Assembly (NCBI RefSeq): GCF_040436345.1
Contig: NC_133227.1
Coordinates: 23,062,671-23,126,670, forward strand
Origin: Pagrus major
Taxonomy: Eukaryota; Chordata; Actinopteri; Spariformes; Sparidae
Direction: 5' to 3'
Length of the DNA: 64,000 bases
Shown here: positions 9,204 to 20,948 of the stretch, piece by piece
How positions within the stretch are numbered: position 1 is the stretch's first letter
Layout: every line of letters begins with the position of its first letter
Program-made: the position numbers and the translations under genes
The notes under the pieces: model-generated
Seen by the model: only the letters and a program-made list of their open reading frames with translations
Told to the model about the DNA's origin: nothing
The model's database searches: none

Positions 9204-10560
9204 ACCCACTTCAACTAAAGAGCGTTGTTCCGTATTTAATTCAGTATCATGCGCTACATTGTTCAGGCTGACAGCAGCGCGATGTAGTGTGTAGCTGTAA
9301 CCCGGACATCAGTTAGCATGTTTATACATCCGGATCTGTCGTCTAAGACTTTCGTTATTTCGGTCAGATAACTGAGTTTGGTCTGTGGTTACAACAGACA
9401 CAAGATATATTATATACGTTTTATGCTACAACGTTATATGTCCCAGATTTTAATGTTCTCGTGTCCCGTGAGGATGTAGAGGTTGTCGCAGAAACCAAAC
9501 GTCATCACGCAGAACGCGGACACGCATCTACTCACTAGTCCATTTTAACAGCACGACTTTCGTTACAAACTACTCTAACCCCAACTTGTGATTCGTAAAC
9601 ATGAATCAGTTTATAGAAAACATGTGTAGTAATTGTGTAGTTAGACGCCTAGCGGCGGTGACGTTCAAATCAAGCGACCGCAACAATCTTTACAGCCTGA
9701 CATCAGCTTTATACTTCTAGTGTTTTGATTTACACTTCCAACATAAAAAAGGTGTTCACCTGTGAAGATTATCTTTCTGAACAACGTGTATCAAACGTGT
9801 TTGCCACAGTTTTCTGTAATAATCAATATTTTAACAATAGTGACCACAACACACACCAAGAAAACAAGTCCCAACAATGGCCTTGTGATATTGGGGGGGG
9901 GGGGGTAAGGGATACAGTTTTACAATAAGTGGTTTAATACAGGAATGGTTTGTCTGCAGTAATAAAACACATTTGTTTGTTTACTGTGTCTCTTGTTGGT
10001 CCAAACTGAATGTCTTACTTCCTTAATTGACTAGGGATTGCATTGTAATGTGGATGTTGGGTAATTGTTTATAATTTGTGAATTATGTATCTTTATACAC
10101 TCATAAACTAGTAAATTATTTGTTTTTAACAAGTGGTAGAATTATAACAAAGGTATATACAGGCATGTAAGTACACTTAAAGTGTTGTGTTATTATCCAC
10201 TTTCTTTGATTTTAGAGTTTAGGTCAAGTACGAACCAGAATACTCTGAGGCCAGGGGACATGACTGGCAACTTAAATGTTACATATGTAAACAAACAGAG
10301 TAAATACAAGTTGCTTCATAGGCAACACAATCAGTAAACGTACGTACTGAAAATAACTACTGCATGTTTTCTTTTTATCACGTTTATCTCCAATAAACCT
10401 TTAACTCTCCACTTTAGTCCTATTTCTAACAATCTGTCTCTGTCTATATAAAATTTACCACAGAATGTCAATAAATGACCAACCTCTCATTTATTTTTTT
10501 CTCAGACCACACTGCTGATTTTAGGACAGTCGCTCTGGGTTGACGCATGCTCAGTCGTGA
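9204..10560. other. Spacer between H4 and H2B
   Basis: No gene seen. It contains a copy of dispersed repeat family B (about 9640-9860, listed separately), a G-run at 9895-9906 and otherwise AT-rich sequence. Confidence 0.5.
9640..9860 (+). repeat. Dispersed repeat, family B (copy 1)
   Basis: TTTACACTTCC, then GGTGTTCACCTGTGAAGATTA, then TGTTTGCCACAG, matches 40890-41190 and, inverted, 48735-48950. Non-coding; probably a non-autonomous DNA transposon family. Confidence 0.55.
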
Positions 10561-10602
10561 TTAAAACAACAGCCAGTCATGTGCGAGCAACAGCACACTC
10601 AC

Positions 10603-10625
10603 ATTTGCATGAGATACATATAAAG
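10603..10625 (+). promoter_or_regulatory. Histone H2B octamer and TATA box
   Basis: ATTTGCAT at 10603-10610 is the octamer typical of H2B promoters, bound by OCT1 (POU2F1) for S-phase expression. TATAAAG follows at 10619-10625, about 57 bp before the ATG. Spacing is as in other vertebrate H2B genes. Confidence 0.9.
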
Positions 10626-10678
10626 TCGCGTCCTGCAAGCAGGCAGATTTATTGACCCAGAACGTCTTGATCGATTGA

Positions 10679-11053
<375 letters not shown>

Positions 11054-11075
11054 ACCTGCTGTTAACCAGCACAAA

Positions 11076-11091
11076 GGTCCTTCTCAGGGCC
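11076..11091 (+). promoter_or_regulatory. Histone mRNA 3' stem-loop (H2B), variant form
   Basis: GGTCCTTCTCAGGGCC: a six-pair stem with one G-U wobble and loop UCUC. It fits the permissive consensus GGYYCU-UYUN-AGRRCC but differs from the four identical stem-loops of its neighbours. Confidence 0.85.
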
Positions 11092-12053
11092 ACCCACCTC
11101 CTCTAAAACGGCAACTATCCTGTATTTATTGACGTTTTGGTGTTTACTATTTTCATTGTCATGTTGTATGAACTGAAAACTAACAATGAGTTTGTCATTT
11201 TATTGTTCCAAATGAACCATGTATGTATCTTGTGTAACCGAGCTTTTGCAAAAATTAAACTGGCCCTTCAGGTCCAAATTCAACCAGTGAAAAGGCTCGA
11301 CTTGGCCTGAAACATGCAATACACCAATATTTATTCATTATGTGAGTTGGCCTGCAAAGTGACTCGTGCTGAGTTAATTAAGGGAACTTGGGACCATTTA
11401 ACATTTAAAGTCGGGGGTGTTTTCTTTTAGCCCATTGAGTTTTGGTCCGAGGAAAAAGTTGGGCACCCCAGCTGTATAGTAATAAAATCTCTACTTCCAT
11501 GTGGTGTGTGTGTGTGTGTGTGTGTGTAAGGGGACCTGTATCACAAATTGTACTTGGATCACTGTAGACATGTGAGATAGCTGCTCATGATTATACTAAA
11601 TGTTTGCCTATAACCTATGAAGCCTTCATATGTGTTGAGTCTTCTGTGCAGCATTGACTTCCCTTGCTTTTGTAGTTTATTTGATTTTGACGTTTATACT
11701 TAGCTTATAGACATGATCTGTTTATCCTCTTATAGTATGATGCTGATAATGTTTGATGTTTTGCAGCCACCCTGTGGTCAATTTGAGTATCAACATGTCT
11801 TTATAATCACAGAGCTCCTTTTTACACTCCCTCAAATCATGCCAGTAGACTACTTGCTGTTTTCTATTTTCTTTGTAGGAAACCACAACTGTAGTAAGAC
11901 CTGTATGTATTGTCTTTGTTAGATAAAAGAAAGCTGACTCTTGGTTCTGACCTGACACATAAGGTCGATTTTGAGTGGCTTTAGTTCAGAGGCATTTCTT
12001 TCTTTCTAACTGTGTAACATCAAATGCTGTTACCAAGTCATTGCAAATGATGA

Positions 12054-12245
12054 TTAAAGGATAAGTTCGCCCAAAAAAGAAAAGAAGAAAATCATTATCT
12101 ACTCACCTCCATGCTGATGGTGAAAAATCAATTGAACTCTCGTAGTCCAAAACACATTTCTGGAGCTTCACAGTAGAACAGAGCAAGAACATTCTCCAAA
12201 ACAACTGAAGAAGCTGCTACAGAAGATGATTTGGGTCATCGGAAG
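12054..12245 (+). mobile_element. Angel-like MITE, one arm
   Basis: Begins TTAAAGGATAAGTTCGCCCAA and continues with TCCAAAACACATTTCTGGAGC and TTCTCCAAAACAACTGAAG, matching the left arm of the complete copy at 25859. The opposite arm is missing. Confidence 0.65.
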
Positions 12246-12564
12246 TCCAAATTCAGCAAAGGGTATATGATTTTGTAATTAAAATAATCAATTTTTTGAA
12301 TATAATTTGTAATGTGGGAATATTTTCTGTATATGAGAGGATGATAATCACATCAGCTCATGCACGGCCATTGCCAGTGGAAATAAAAGTTGAATAACAA
12401 GGATGAATCTAATCGTCTGGTTGTGTGTAACAACTCATTATTTCTTCGACACTGGTGCTGTAACCTTACAGTAATGTTCCTGCCTCGTCTCCACTATGGG
12501 AGGCTGATCACACAGTGCAGGCTGATAGTCGACTTCATCCAGGGTCATCCATCAATCCCAATAC

Positions 12565-12620
12565 CTCACTCACTCACTCACTCACTCACTCACTCACTCA
12601 CTCACTCACTCACTCACTCA
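12565..12620. repeat. (CTCA)n tetranucleotide microsatellite
   Basis: Fourteen or so near-perfect CTCA units. Confidence 0.95.
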
Positions 12621-12642
12621 CACACAACATAATATTCATTAC

Positions 12643-12912
12643 TGGTCTGTGGCAGTGTTGTAAAAAGTATCCAAAAGTCATTCATAAAGATTGTGTTAAA
12701 CAATTACTTTGTAAAAATAAAAAGTCACCCAAGCATCTGATAATGTATACAAAAAATACAAGTCAAAGTAAATTATACATATTTTTATATGCTCTACATA
12801 TTGACTATCTAATGTGAAGTATAAAGTAGCAGAAAATGGTACAACTACCTCAAAATTGTACAATTACAGTACCGTACTTGAGTGAATGTACTTAATAACA
12901 TCCAATCACTGG
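12643..12912. mobile_element. hAT-like MITE, family C (copy 1)
   Basis: One end reads GGCAGTGTTGTAAAAAGTATCC. The other reads TACTTGAGTGAATGTACTTAAT followed by CATCCAATCACTGG. This terminal pattern (an AGTGCTGG end and an ACTTGAGTAAATGTACTT end) recurs at 43337, 46180, 55000 and 61535. Non-coding. The superfamily is inferred from memory of similar fish elements. Confidence 0.55.
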
Positions 12913-13823
12913 TCTATGGGAATGTGAGATAATTGTTTTTGAATAACTAAATATTTGCCTATAACCTGAGAAGTCTTCATATGTGTTTATGACTTTAAAA
13001 TTAAAATGATAATTGATTTGAAAACCAAAAATAACTGTAATCTTATTCATTACGTTATTTGTCCTCGTTTAGCATCATTAAAACAAAGAGTTCAGTTTCT
13101 GTATCTGCCTTTGTGTGTTTGTAACTTTGATAAAAACATAAAATGCATATTTATGTGCTAAAGTAGCCAATCGGCAACAGATAGAGGACAAATGGTAAAA
13201 AAAATATTATAAGAAAATATTTATATCACGTTCATGTGTTGTTATTAAGCATTATGGGACTGACCCTTGTCCTCACAAACTTGAAGCAGATGTCTTTAGC
13301 AGAAGACAAAACGTATTACTTTATTGAAATATCACAGACTTAACCTTTAAAGTGTTGTTGTCAATCCCTTCGTGTTAAATTAAAGTTTAGCGGAAAAGGG
13401 AAGTCTCTTTTCCAGCGGATCAGTCTGTGACAGTTCGTCTCACCGCCTGAGGCATCGGCATCGTTCGTGTGTTTACAAGCACAGAAAACTTCTCTTAATA
13501 CAGCGAAATAAATCACACCACTGCGGTCATTTCACTTTTATCATATCCTCAGATGTTTCATCTCGCTAGAACACCACTGTCACGTCTAATACAAAACTCT
13601 TTAAGCCATTTTTAGAGACGAAATGTGAAGAAAAGTCGCTGCGAGCTGCACAAAGCGACCGTGTATTAGAGAGGTTTTAAGGCTGCTGGAGATAAATAAA
13701 CGACTTCTCGTCTCCAAACACGAAGTCGATATGAAGGGACGAACTTTTCCTCACTGCAACAGGAACAATCGTGATCTGAAACGTTTGTTTTCTGTGAGTT
13801 TTATCCCCAAAATGTGGGAGAGA

Positions 13824-13906
13824 AAACACAAGTGTCTCCGGATGTGAGCGGCGCGGCGGCGCGGCCGTGTGCGTTGACTCTCCACGGTTCTCATGTGCTT
13901 TATAAG
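13824..13906 (+). promoter_or_regulatory. Histone H1 promoter: H1 AC box and TATA box
   Basis: AAACACA at 13824-13830 is the H1-specific AC box, about 100 bp before the expected start of transcription. TTTATAAG at 13899-13906 is the TATA box. The stretch between them is GC-rich. The pair marks this as an H1 promoter independent of the protein sequence. Confidence 0.85.
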
Positions 13907-13961
13907 TTCCGCCTCCTGCCGTCACTTCAGACAAACTCAGCAAACTACAGCAGAGACAAAC

Positions 13962-14576
13962 ATGGTAGAAGAAGCTCCAGCTCCCGCAGCGGCTCCGGCC
14001 CCGGCCAAAGCCCCGAAGAAGAAGGCGGCGGCTGCCCGCAAGCCGAAGGATGGACCTTCCCTCCCGAAAGAGATCAGCGCCGTCCTGGCTCAGTCCAGTG
14101 AGCGCAAGGGGATGTCGGCGGCGGCCATCAAGAAGGTGCTCGCTGACAGAGGCGTTGATGTGGTGAAGTCCAACAAACGCATCAATACCTGTTTGGGCAG
14201 GATGGTGACTCAAGGAACCGTGACTCAGGTCAAAGGTTCAGGTGCGTCTGGCTCCTTCAAAGTAGCAAAGAAGACCGAGGAGAAGAAGAAGCCCAAAGCC
14301 AAGGCAGTGGTCAAGAAATCACCCGCCAAAGCGAAACCCGCCGCCAAGAAAGCTGCACCCAAGAAGCCCGCAGCCAAGAAGCCCGCAGCCAAGAAACCAG
14401 CGGCTAAAAAACCAGCAGCGAAGAAACCAGCAGCGAAGAAGGCTTCCCCGAAAAAGGTTGCCAAGAAGGCTGCACCGAAGAAGGTCACCCCGAAGAAGGC
14501 TGCCCCTAAAAGCAAGGCGAAGCCTGTGAAGAAGACCGCTGCGAAGAAGGCTGCACCGAAGAAGGCCAAGAAGTAA
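13962..14576 (+). CDS. Linker histone H1, divergent
   Basis: 204 residues; binds linker DNA at the nucleosome dyad. A short Ala/Pro/Lys-rich tail (1-30) precedes a winged-helix globular domain at about 32-103. A Lys/Ala/Pro tail carries about five KPAAK pentapeptides and CDK-type sites SPAK, SPKK and TPKK. The globular domain is atypical. It keeps the framework (GPS at its start, [24 protein letters not shown]), but helix 3 reads [14 protein letters not shown] in place of the usual KNNSRIKLGLKSLV, and Cys77 is unexpected because somatic H1s normally lack cysteine there. The reading frame is open upstream to an ATG at 13893, but that precedes the TATA box, so 13962 is the start. It ends 34 bp before a canonical stem-loop. 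It is clearly H1 and not H1.0 or H1.10; the subtype is unknown. Confidence 0.95.
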   Translation: MVEEAPAPAAAPAPAKAPKKKAAAARKPKDGPSLPKEISAVLAQSSERKGMSAAAIKKVLADRGVDVVKSNKRINTCLGRMVTQGTVTQVKGSGASGSFKVAKKTEEKKKPKAKAVVKKSPAKAKPAAKKAAPKKPAAKKPAAKKPAAKKPAAKKPAAKKASPKKVAKKAAPKKVTPKKAAPKSKAKPVKKTAAKKAAPKKAKK

Positions 14577-14610
14577 AGTCCTGACCCCTCCCTGCACCTG
14601 GTGCTCCAAA

Positions 14611-14626
14611 GGCTCTTTTAAGAGCC
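14611..14626 (+). promoter_or_regulatory. Histone mRNA 3' stem-loop (H1)
   Basis: GGCTCTTTTAAGAGCC followed by ACCACA; identical to the H4 stem-loop. CTGAAGAG downstream is a possible U7-pairing site. Confidence 0.95.
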
Positions 14627-15790
14627 ACCACAACTTCTACTGAAGAGTTTTCTATTCCAGCACAGCAGCGACGAAAAGATACATGACTTACAGATATTGG
14701 TTTACCAGTTCAGTTCTACAATCCAGCTGCTGCAAGTCAGAGCAGAAGTCAGTCATTTAAGCAATTAATATTATATTTTTGGATATCCAACAATTCACAT
14801 CCACTATACACTACTCAGAATGAGTTAGGGATATTTTATAGTTTCACTTGTTTATTCTGGCATGTCCACATTTTAATTTTGTGGATATTTTAACACATTT
14901 CATTTGACTTGATCATGTGTGCACCCGTATCCCTCACTACTCTTGAGTGGTGTATATTTGTGAGTATCTACAACTGTGTGCTTTCTAGTCATAATTCCAG
15001 TTGTAGATATTTGAAGCTTTATTTTTACTAGTCATTACAGGGTGAGTGGTGACATTTTGACCACTCACACTGTATTTGGACATTTAAAGTTAAATTATGA
15101 TACTATACTATCATATTATGAAGCATGTGAAGTCCTTTTCATTTACAATATTTGAATCAAATCATTTTTATCTGTGTCAAATCTCAATCACATTGCCTCA
15201 GTGGGCTTTACAATGTGTACAGTGAACAGCATCCTGTCCTTAAACTCTTATCAAGAGACGGAAAACTCTCCAAAACAAAAAGTCTTTATTATTATTTTTA
15301 CTTTATTTTTCTATTTCCTATTGTTTTGTTTCAGTGTTTTCCCCCTCTGTTTATGACTGTTAAGCTGCTGCAACAAGTGAATTTCTCCAGTGAGGGATCG
15401 TTAAAGTTTCATCTCACCTTATCTGATCTAACTTAGACTCATTTATATTCATTTTTTGATACATTTGCTTTCACACAGTTCTCTAATAGTTTCTCTTTTT
15501 GTTTGTTTCTCTTCAACAATGTGTCAGTGATGGATTTGGATTCTTGCAACATACTGTATTTATTCTTGAGTTTTTTTTGTGTGCTGGTTTATCAAATTAT
15601 GAGCGTCACCAGGAAAGGACTTTGGCTACATGATTGAGAATTATGTGTTGAATATTTGAATTACAGAATAAAAGTATATTTAGTTTTTAGTTGTTTGTTT
15701 TTGTCAAATCAGCCACAAACCCTTTTTATTGTCTTCAGGGGTTAACAGCCGCGTGGAGGAGCGGTTTACTGGTTAGTTTGAATTTCTTTC
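14627..15790. other. Spacer between H1 and H3
   Basis: AT-rich, with no gene, repeat copy or structured RNA recognised. Confidence 0.5.
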
Positions 15791-15792
15791 CT

Positions 15793-15876
15793 CCAATAGT
15801 TGATGAGCTAGAGCGCGCGCTCAGCTCGGGCTCGACCAATCAGCGCCGACATCGCTCCGGCGGGTCCTTTATAAAG
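15793..15876 (+). promoter_or_regulatory. Histone H3 promoter: CCAAT boxes and TATA box
   Basis: CCAAT at 15793-15797 and at 15836-15840 (in GACCAATCAGCG), then TATAAAG at 15870-15876, about 66 bp before the ATG. This is the standard arrangement of vertebrate replication-dependent H3 promoters. Confidence 0.88.
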
Positions 15877-15932
15877 CCGCTGTTCGCGGTGTGACAGTAT
15901 TCATTCTTTACTGTTCTCACAGAGAAGACTGA

Positions 15933-16352
<420 letters not shown>

Positions 16353-16381
16353 ACTGACCCGCACCTGTTTAACAACACAAC

Positions 16382-16397
16382 GGCTCTTTTAAGAGCC
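16382..16397 (+). promoter_or_regulatory. Histone mRNA 3' stem-loop (H3)
   Basis: GGCTCTTTTAAGAGCC, 29 bp after the stop codon, followed by ACATACA. Confidence 0.95.
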
Positions 16398-16639
16398 ACA
16401 TACACGCACTTTGAGAGCAGTTTCCACCTTGTCTAGTTTGAAGTCGTGGTGCTGTCAGCACTGGTTCATATCAATGGGTCACATGACTACTTTATCTAGG
16501 GTTGGCGGGAGGTTTTATACTACTGTGAATGAACTTTCTTGAAACAAACGATAACATGGCTGCATATTTTACAACTTCTAAACTTAACCCACTTCAAAAC
16601 CATATGAAAGGCTTTGTATGAAGCTGGGCGAATAACGAA

Positions 16640-17215
16640 CTTGGTGTTTATTTGATTCAGTTTTACATAATATATGCAGAAAATACAGCCACATAGTTTA
16701 AGGATCCCCATTAGCCGACGCACAAACGCCAGGCTAGTTTTCCTGGGGTCCCTTTTCAAAAAGTTCAATATGAAACAATAATTCACAGATCCAGTTACAA
16801 AACACAGATCTAGTTAAAATAAAAGAAAGGAAAAGAGTTCCCAAAATGGTAACATTAAAGACTAGTAACTCAAGTCTGAAAAGTGACTTTACATGTTTCT
16901 TAAATGCTTTTTTTCCCTTGGAATAGTCCTAATATTTAAAGGAAGTGTTCCATAACGAAATGGCTCTATATACACAGTGCTTTTCATTGAATTAGTTCTT
17001 GGTCGTGGTAATGCAAGTAGACCTTGAGTTGAAGCTCTGGTACTGTAGTGTTGATCAGCATTATAACCAATCTGATTACAAAGTGCTGTAGGATACTTAA
17101 GTGTAGTGTCCACTACTCTACGAGTGCCACTAAGCCAATTCCAGCAACCTAAACGTGTCCTTGTTGTGTTATTGTTAAAAAAAATCCTCTTCCATAACCC
17201 CCTGTTAAACAATTA
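16640..17215 (-). mobile_element. LINE 3' fragment (CR1/L2-like)
   Basis: The minus strand has an open frame (17212-16889) ending in a LINE ORF2 C-terminus: STRASTQGLLALPRPRTN, then a Tyr/Phe segment and NIRTIPREKK. The fish consensus, from memory, is of the type TRSSSQGLLALPKPKTN followed by WNSLP. Downstream at about 16755-16700 the minus strand has GACCCCAGGAAAACTAGC and GCTAATGGGGATCC, the inverted pair typical of the 3' ends of such elements. It lies between the H3 and H2A stem-loops, so it entered the cluster without breaking a gene. Confidence 0.7.
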
Positions 17216-17301
17216 TGCAGAAACAAGCTTTATCAAATAATGCGCCTTGATATAAGCGGTGAACAGAGCAGAGGAACGATAGACCTTTAGGTAGATGTTT
17301 T

Positions 17302-17317
17302 GGCTCTTAAAAGAGCC
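17302..17317 (-). promoter_or_regulatory. Histone mRNA 3' stem-loop (H2A)
   Basis: On the minus strand GGCTCTTTTAAGAGCC, 26 bp beyond the H2A stop and followed by AAAACA. Its flanks and orientation assign it to H2A. Confidence 0.95.
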
Positions 17318-17343
17318 GTTGTGTTTGTTGAAGTAGCTCGTGT

Positions 17344-17727
<384 letters not shown>

Positions 17728-17780
17728 TTATTGTTCTTTGAAGTGAGTCGAAACGTATCTGAGAGTTGGTGAAACCCGCC

Positions 17781-17843
17781 TTTATATCCTTAACACAGCT
17801 GCTCATTCATTGGCTACACTGAACGTAAGTGCCATCGTCCAAT
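17781..17843 (-). promoter_or_regulatory. Histone H2A promoter: TATA and CCAAT boxes
   Basis: The minus-strand TATA element is at 17787-17781 (ATATAAA), about 60 bp before the ATG. A minus-strand CCAAT lies at 17813-17809, and a plus-strand CCAATCAGCG begins at 17839, the same motif as in the H3 promoter. Confidence 0.85.
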
Positions 17844-18480
17844 CAGCGAAGAGCTCGCTCCAAGTTCCTGGGTGCTTCTGCTTTGTGTAAACTACAGTAT
17901 GTTTACAATCCTTATGGATGACACTTTTAAGTTAAAACCTCACTAACATACCACATTACTCTTACTTAGGTAATAACAACATCTTAAACTAAAAACGAAT
18001 AAGGAGATTGTTGTGTGCTTATGTAGGAAGAGGTGTGTGTATAATTGCAAACGTGATATATGTTTATATTACATATATGATATTCATTCATGAGAGAACA
18101 CGTGACTCCATCACAGTTTGTAGAAGTGGATGCAGATCTACAGCCGGTCCTCTGCTGTATGCCACAGCCAGTGCAGATGATAGTGTGACTGAGGGACCAT
18201 AAATAAATTACCCTATTGGTTGTTTGATTTACACAAGAACAATGTTTCTCCATGCTGACTTGATGATATTAGTGAAAATATGACAATTAAAAAAAATATA
18301 CTAGACAAATTTCATGTAGCAAACTTATTTTGATTGCTAATGTGTTATTTATATTTTGCAAAAATATTTTTATAAGACAAAGGCTTTTTTACAGACACCA
18401 ACAGCTTCCAGGTCATTTGACCCATTGACTCAAATTCAATGCAGAAATGTGTTTGACGCTTTGTCCGCTTAATGAAGTTT
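17844..18480. other. Spacer between H2A and cystm1
   Basis: AT-rich with no gene recognised. The cystm1 transcript probably ends here: a minus-strand AATAAA lies around 18483-18488. Confidence 0.45.
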
Positions 18481-18795
18481 TTTTTATTGACATCATCAAA
18501 TCAATGAAGAAAACAAGAACACATTTCCGTAATTAAAAATATGAACCAGGCATGTCTTCCATGTTTATAGTTTATAGTATATAGATCTGCACATACTCCA
18601 ATCAGAAAGCTGAGCCTTTAAAGACTCTCCACAAGGACATTGAGATTATAAAGCATTTTTAAAAATGTTTAAACAAAACATTAATGATGAATTATTATCT
18701 AAATCCAATAATTAGTTTCACCAGCAGAGGTTGGTGTCATCATTACTGCCCCACTGCATGATGGGAACAAAGAAACTCTTGGTGAAGGTCAGAGG

Positions 18796-20931
18796 TCAGC
18801 AGAAGTTGTGGGCCAACAGGTCCCAGAGGCAGCAGCAGCACAGAGCAGCCGAACACGCTGCCAGGCACGATTTTTCAGCGCCGCCGCCGCCACCACCACT
18901 GTCGCCGCCACGATTCTGATCGACCAAGAACACTGACAGAGAGAGAGAGATAGAGAGAGCCAAAGTCTTACATCAACGTTTAATCATTAACTCTGGACAG
19001 AATTAACATTTATTTGCTGGTATTTTCAAATGTAGACTTGTATGAATTAGTATTAGTAAATAGATAGTAAATACCAGCAAAAAGTCTCAGCCCTGATTGG
19101 TTAAAACAGGCTGCTTTACATTTTTCAAACTTGCGAACACACGTCCACATTTATAAGCATATACATGTGACTTTTCATCCATCCATCAGAGTTACCTCCA
19201 GACTTAAGAAGAATACAACTAACATACAACTATCTAAACTAGCTTTCAACTATCTAAACTAGCTTTCAACTAGCTTTCAACTATCTAAACTAGCTTTCAA
19301 CCACCTCACAGTAGGTTTCAACTAGCATACAATAGCTTCCAACTAGCTTCCAACTAGCTTACACCTAGCTCAGCTAGCTTACAATAGCTTACAACTGGCT
19401 CAACTAAATTACAGCGAGCTCAACTAGATCAAGACTTCCATACAACTAGCTGAGCCAGCTTCCTATGTGTGTGAAGTGAATACCAAACAAACAGACATCG
19501 ATGTTGTGTCTTTGACCCACTTGTGTTTTTTGACGGCTCTCCATACGTCTTCGGGTTGTCCCAGGTGTGGGAGGGCCCAGGAGGCCCGCTCTGGTACCCT
19601 TGGAACCCGGGCTGAGCCAGGTAGGGCCCTGGGGTCGCCATCTGCCCCGGCCCCATCGGCCCCATTGGTCCCTGATAGTAGGAAGGGTCTCCTAGAGGTG
19701 TCTGAGGGAAGGTCTGTGGAAGACACAGATGTGGCTGTCATAGTGACATCGTGTCCAGACATTCAATACCAACTTTCTGTAACACATTTCAGTCAGTACT
19801 CAGCATCTATTGAGGTTCAATTAGACTTTGAAATACAGTGAAAATTACAGGAGGTGTATCTGAACAGTTGGCTGGACTCAAGTTATGAAATACCCATAAT
19901 TGTGTCAGTGTTGTCTGTATTTCCTCTCTGTCTAGGTATTATGTTTGAGAAGTTTTACAAACTAAACAAAAAGTGAAGGAAAATTCAAATAAATGTTTAG
20001 AAGCTTGGTATTGCTACAGTAACTTAAGTTTATTTGGTTATTATTCATTCATTTATTGGAGGTGTGCTCTGGCTGTAGCAATGCATGCTGGGTACCTGGT
20101 AAGGCGAGACAGGAAAGGCTGAAGGCTGAGGGTTGAAGGCTGCAGAGAGAGAGAGAGAGAGAGGTCACGTGATCAGATCAACACAATGGCTCAACAGAGT
20201 AAAACTGACCGTTTCCAACAGCCCTCCGCTGACTTCTAATTTCTGAACATCTGGGCAAATAAAAGCCCCATTCACGCTGCCCCTTCAAGGCGGGTATCAT
20301 GGGCCGATACTACGCCTCGCCATCTGTGTGAAAGTTACAGAGGTGGAATGAGGGGACAGTTTCGTTCCACCTCTGATCCGCCACCGGAGGTAGTCACAAA
20401 GCCGCAGCAGAGGCGAGATGACGTCTGTGTGAATGGAAAAGCCGGCAGCTGGGAACAGGATTGTGTCGGTCCGATGGTGTTCACAGTCTGACAACTAAAT
20501 AGATCCTTCACTCATCAAATGAAAGAGAAATGTCTAACCCACGACGCAACGTTACAGGACCAGACAACAGTAATGTGGTAGCAGGTTGTGTCTTCAGCAT
20601 CCTATATGAGGGAAAAAATACTGCATTTATACGTGGAAAAGCCTCCGTCATCCTGTCTGTCCTACGAACTCCTCCTCACATTTCTGCCCGAACAACAGCG
20701 TCTGTCCCCGGCAGCAGAGCCAGGCAGCTCCCGCAGTTGAATGGCGGTGATTATGTTCTAATATTATGATATTTTAAAACTATTTAAAAACCTGAAGTTT
20801 CATGTTTCACAAAGAAAACACATTATTTTTATTTTCATTACTATTAACGAATGAAGGAACAAACCTGAGGGGAAGCCGGGAGCTGAGGGGCCGTGGGGGT
20901 GAGGAATGTACGGAGGAGGCTGGTCACTCAT
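18796..20931 (-). CDS. cystm1: Cysteine-rich transmembrane module protein 1 (CYSTM1-like), four coding exons
   Basis: Exons in transcript order: 20931-20865, 20139-20096, 19713-19521, 18932-18796; GT-AG throughout, 146 residues. The N-terminal two thirds is rich in Pro, Gly, Tyr and Gln (MSDQPPPYIPHPHGP, later GPMGPGQMATPGP). Then come EPSKNTMFLVDQ, matching EPPKTTVYVVEDQ of human CYSTM1, a Gly run, and the diagnostic Cys-rich membrane segment CLAACSAALCCCCLWDLL before a short tail. Members are small tail-anchored proteins of uncertain role, linked to stress tolerance in plants and yeast. The human protein is about 97 residues, so the fish Pro/Gly region is longer. The exon 3 donor (A|GTGGGT) was chosen because it restores the conserved EPSKNT-FLVDQ junction. 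Human CYSTM1 lies near APBB3 and SRA1, as here. Confidence 0.9.
19190..19440. repeat. Degenerate minisatellite in cystm1 intron 3
   Basis: Irregular repetition of AACTAGCTTTCAACTATCT and shorter CAACTAGCTT units. It lies inside the last cystm1 intron. Confidence 0.8.
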
Positions 20932-20948
20932 CTGGATGGATGGATGGA

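Larger units (their letters stand above)
11092..13800. other. Spacer between H2B and H1
   Basis: No gene seen. It contains a short (GT)n at 11501-11527, an Angel-like MITE from 12054, a (CTCA)n tract at 12565-12620 and a family C MITE at 12643-12912. The remainder is AT-rich single-copy-looking sequence. Confidence 0.5.

Noticed and set aside
13893-13961. Upstream in-frame ATG that would lengthen H1 by 23 residues
   Set aside because: It precedes the TATA box at 13899-13906, so it cannot be in the mRNA. The 13962 start gives the usual H1 N-terminus.
14225-14633. Minus-strand frames opposite H1 rich in Phe, Ala and Leu
   Set aside because: Antisense reading of the Lys/Ala/Pro tail codons; no independent evidence.
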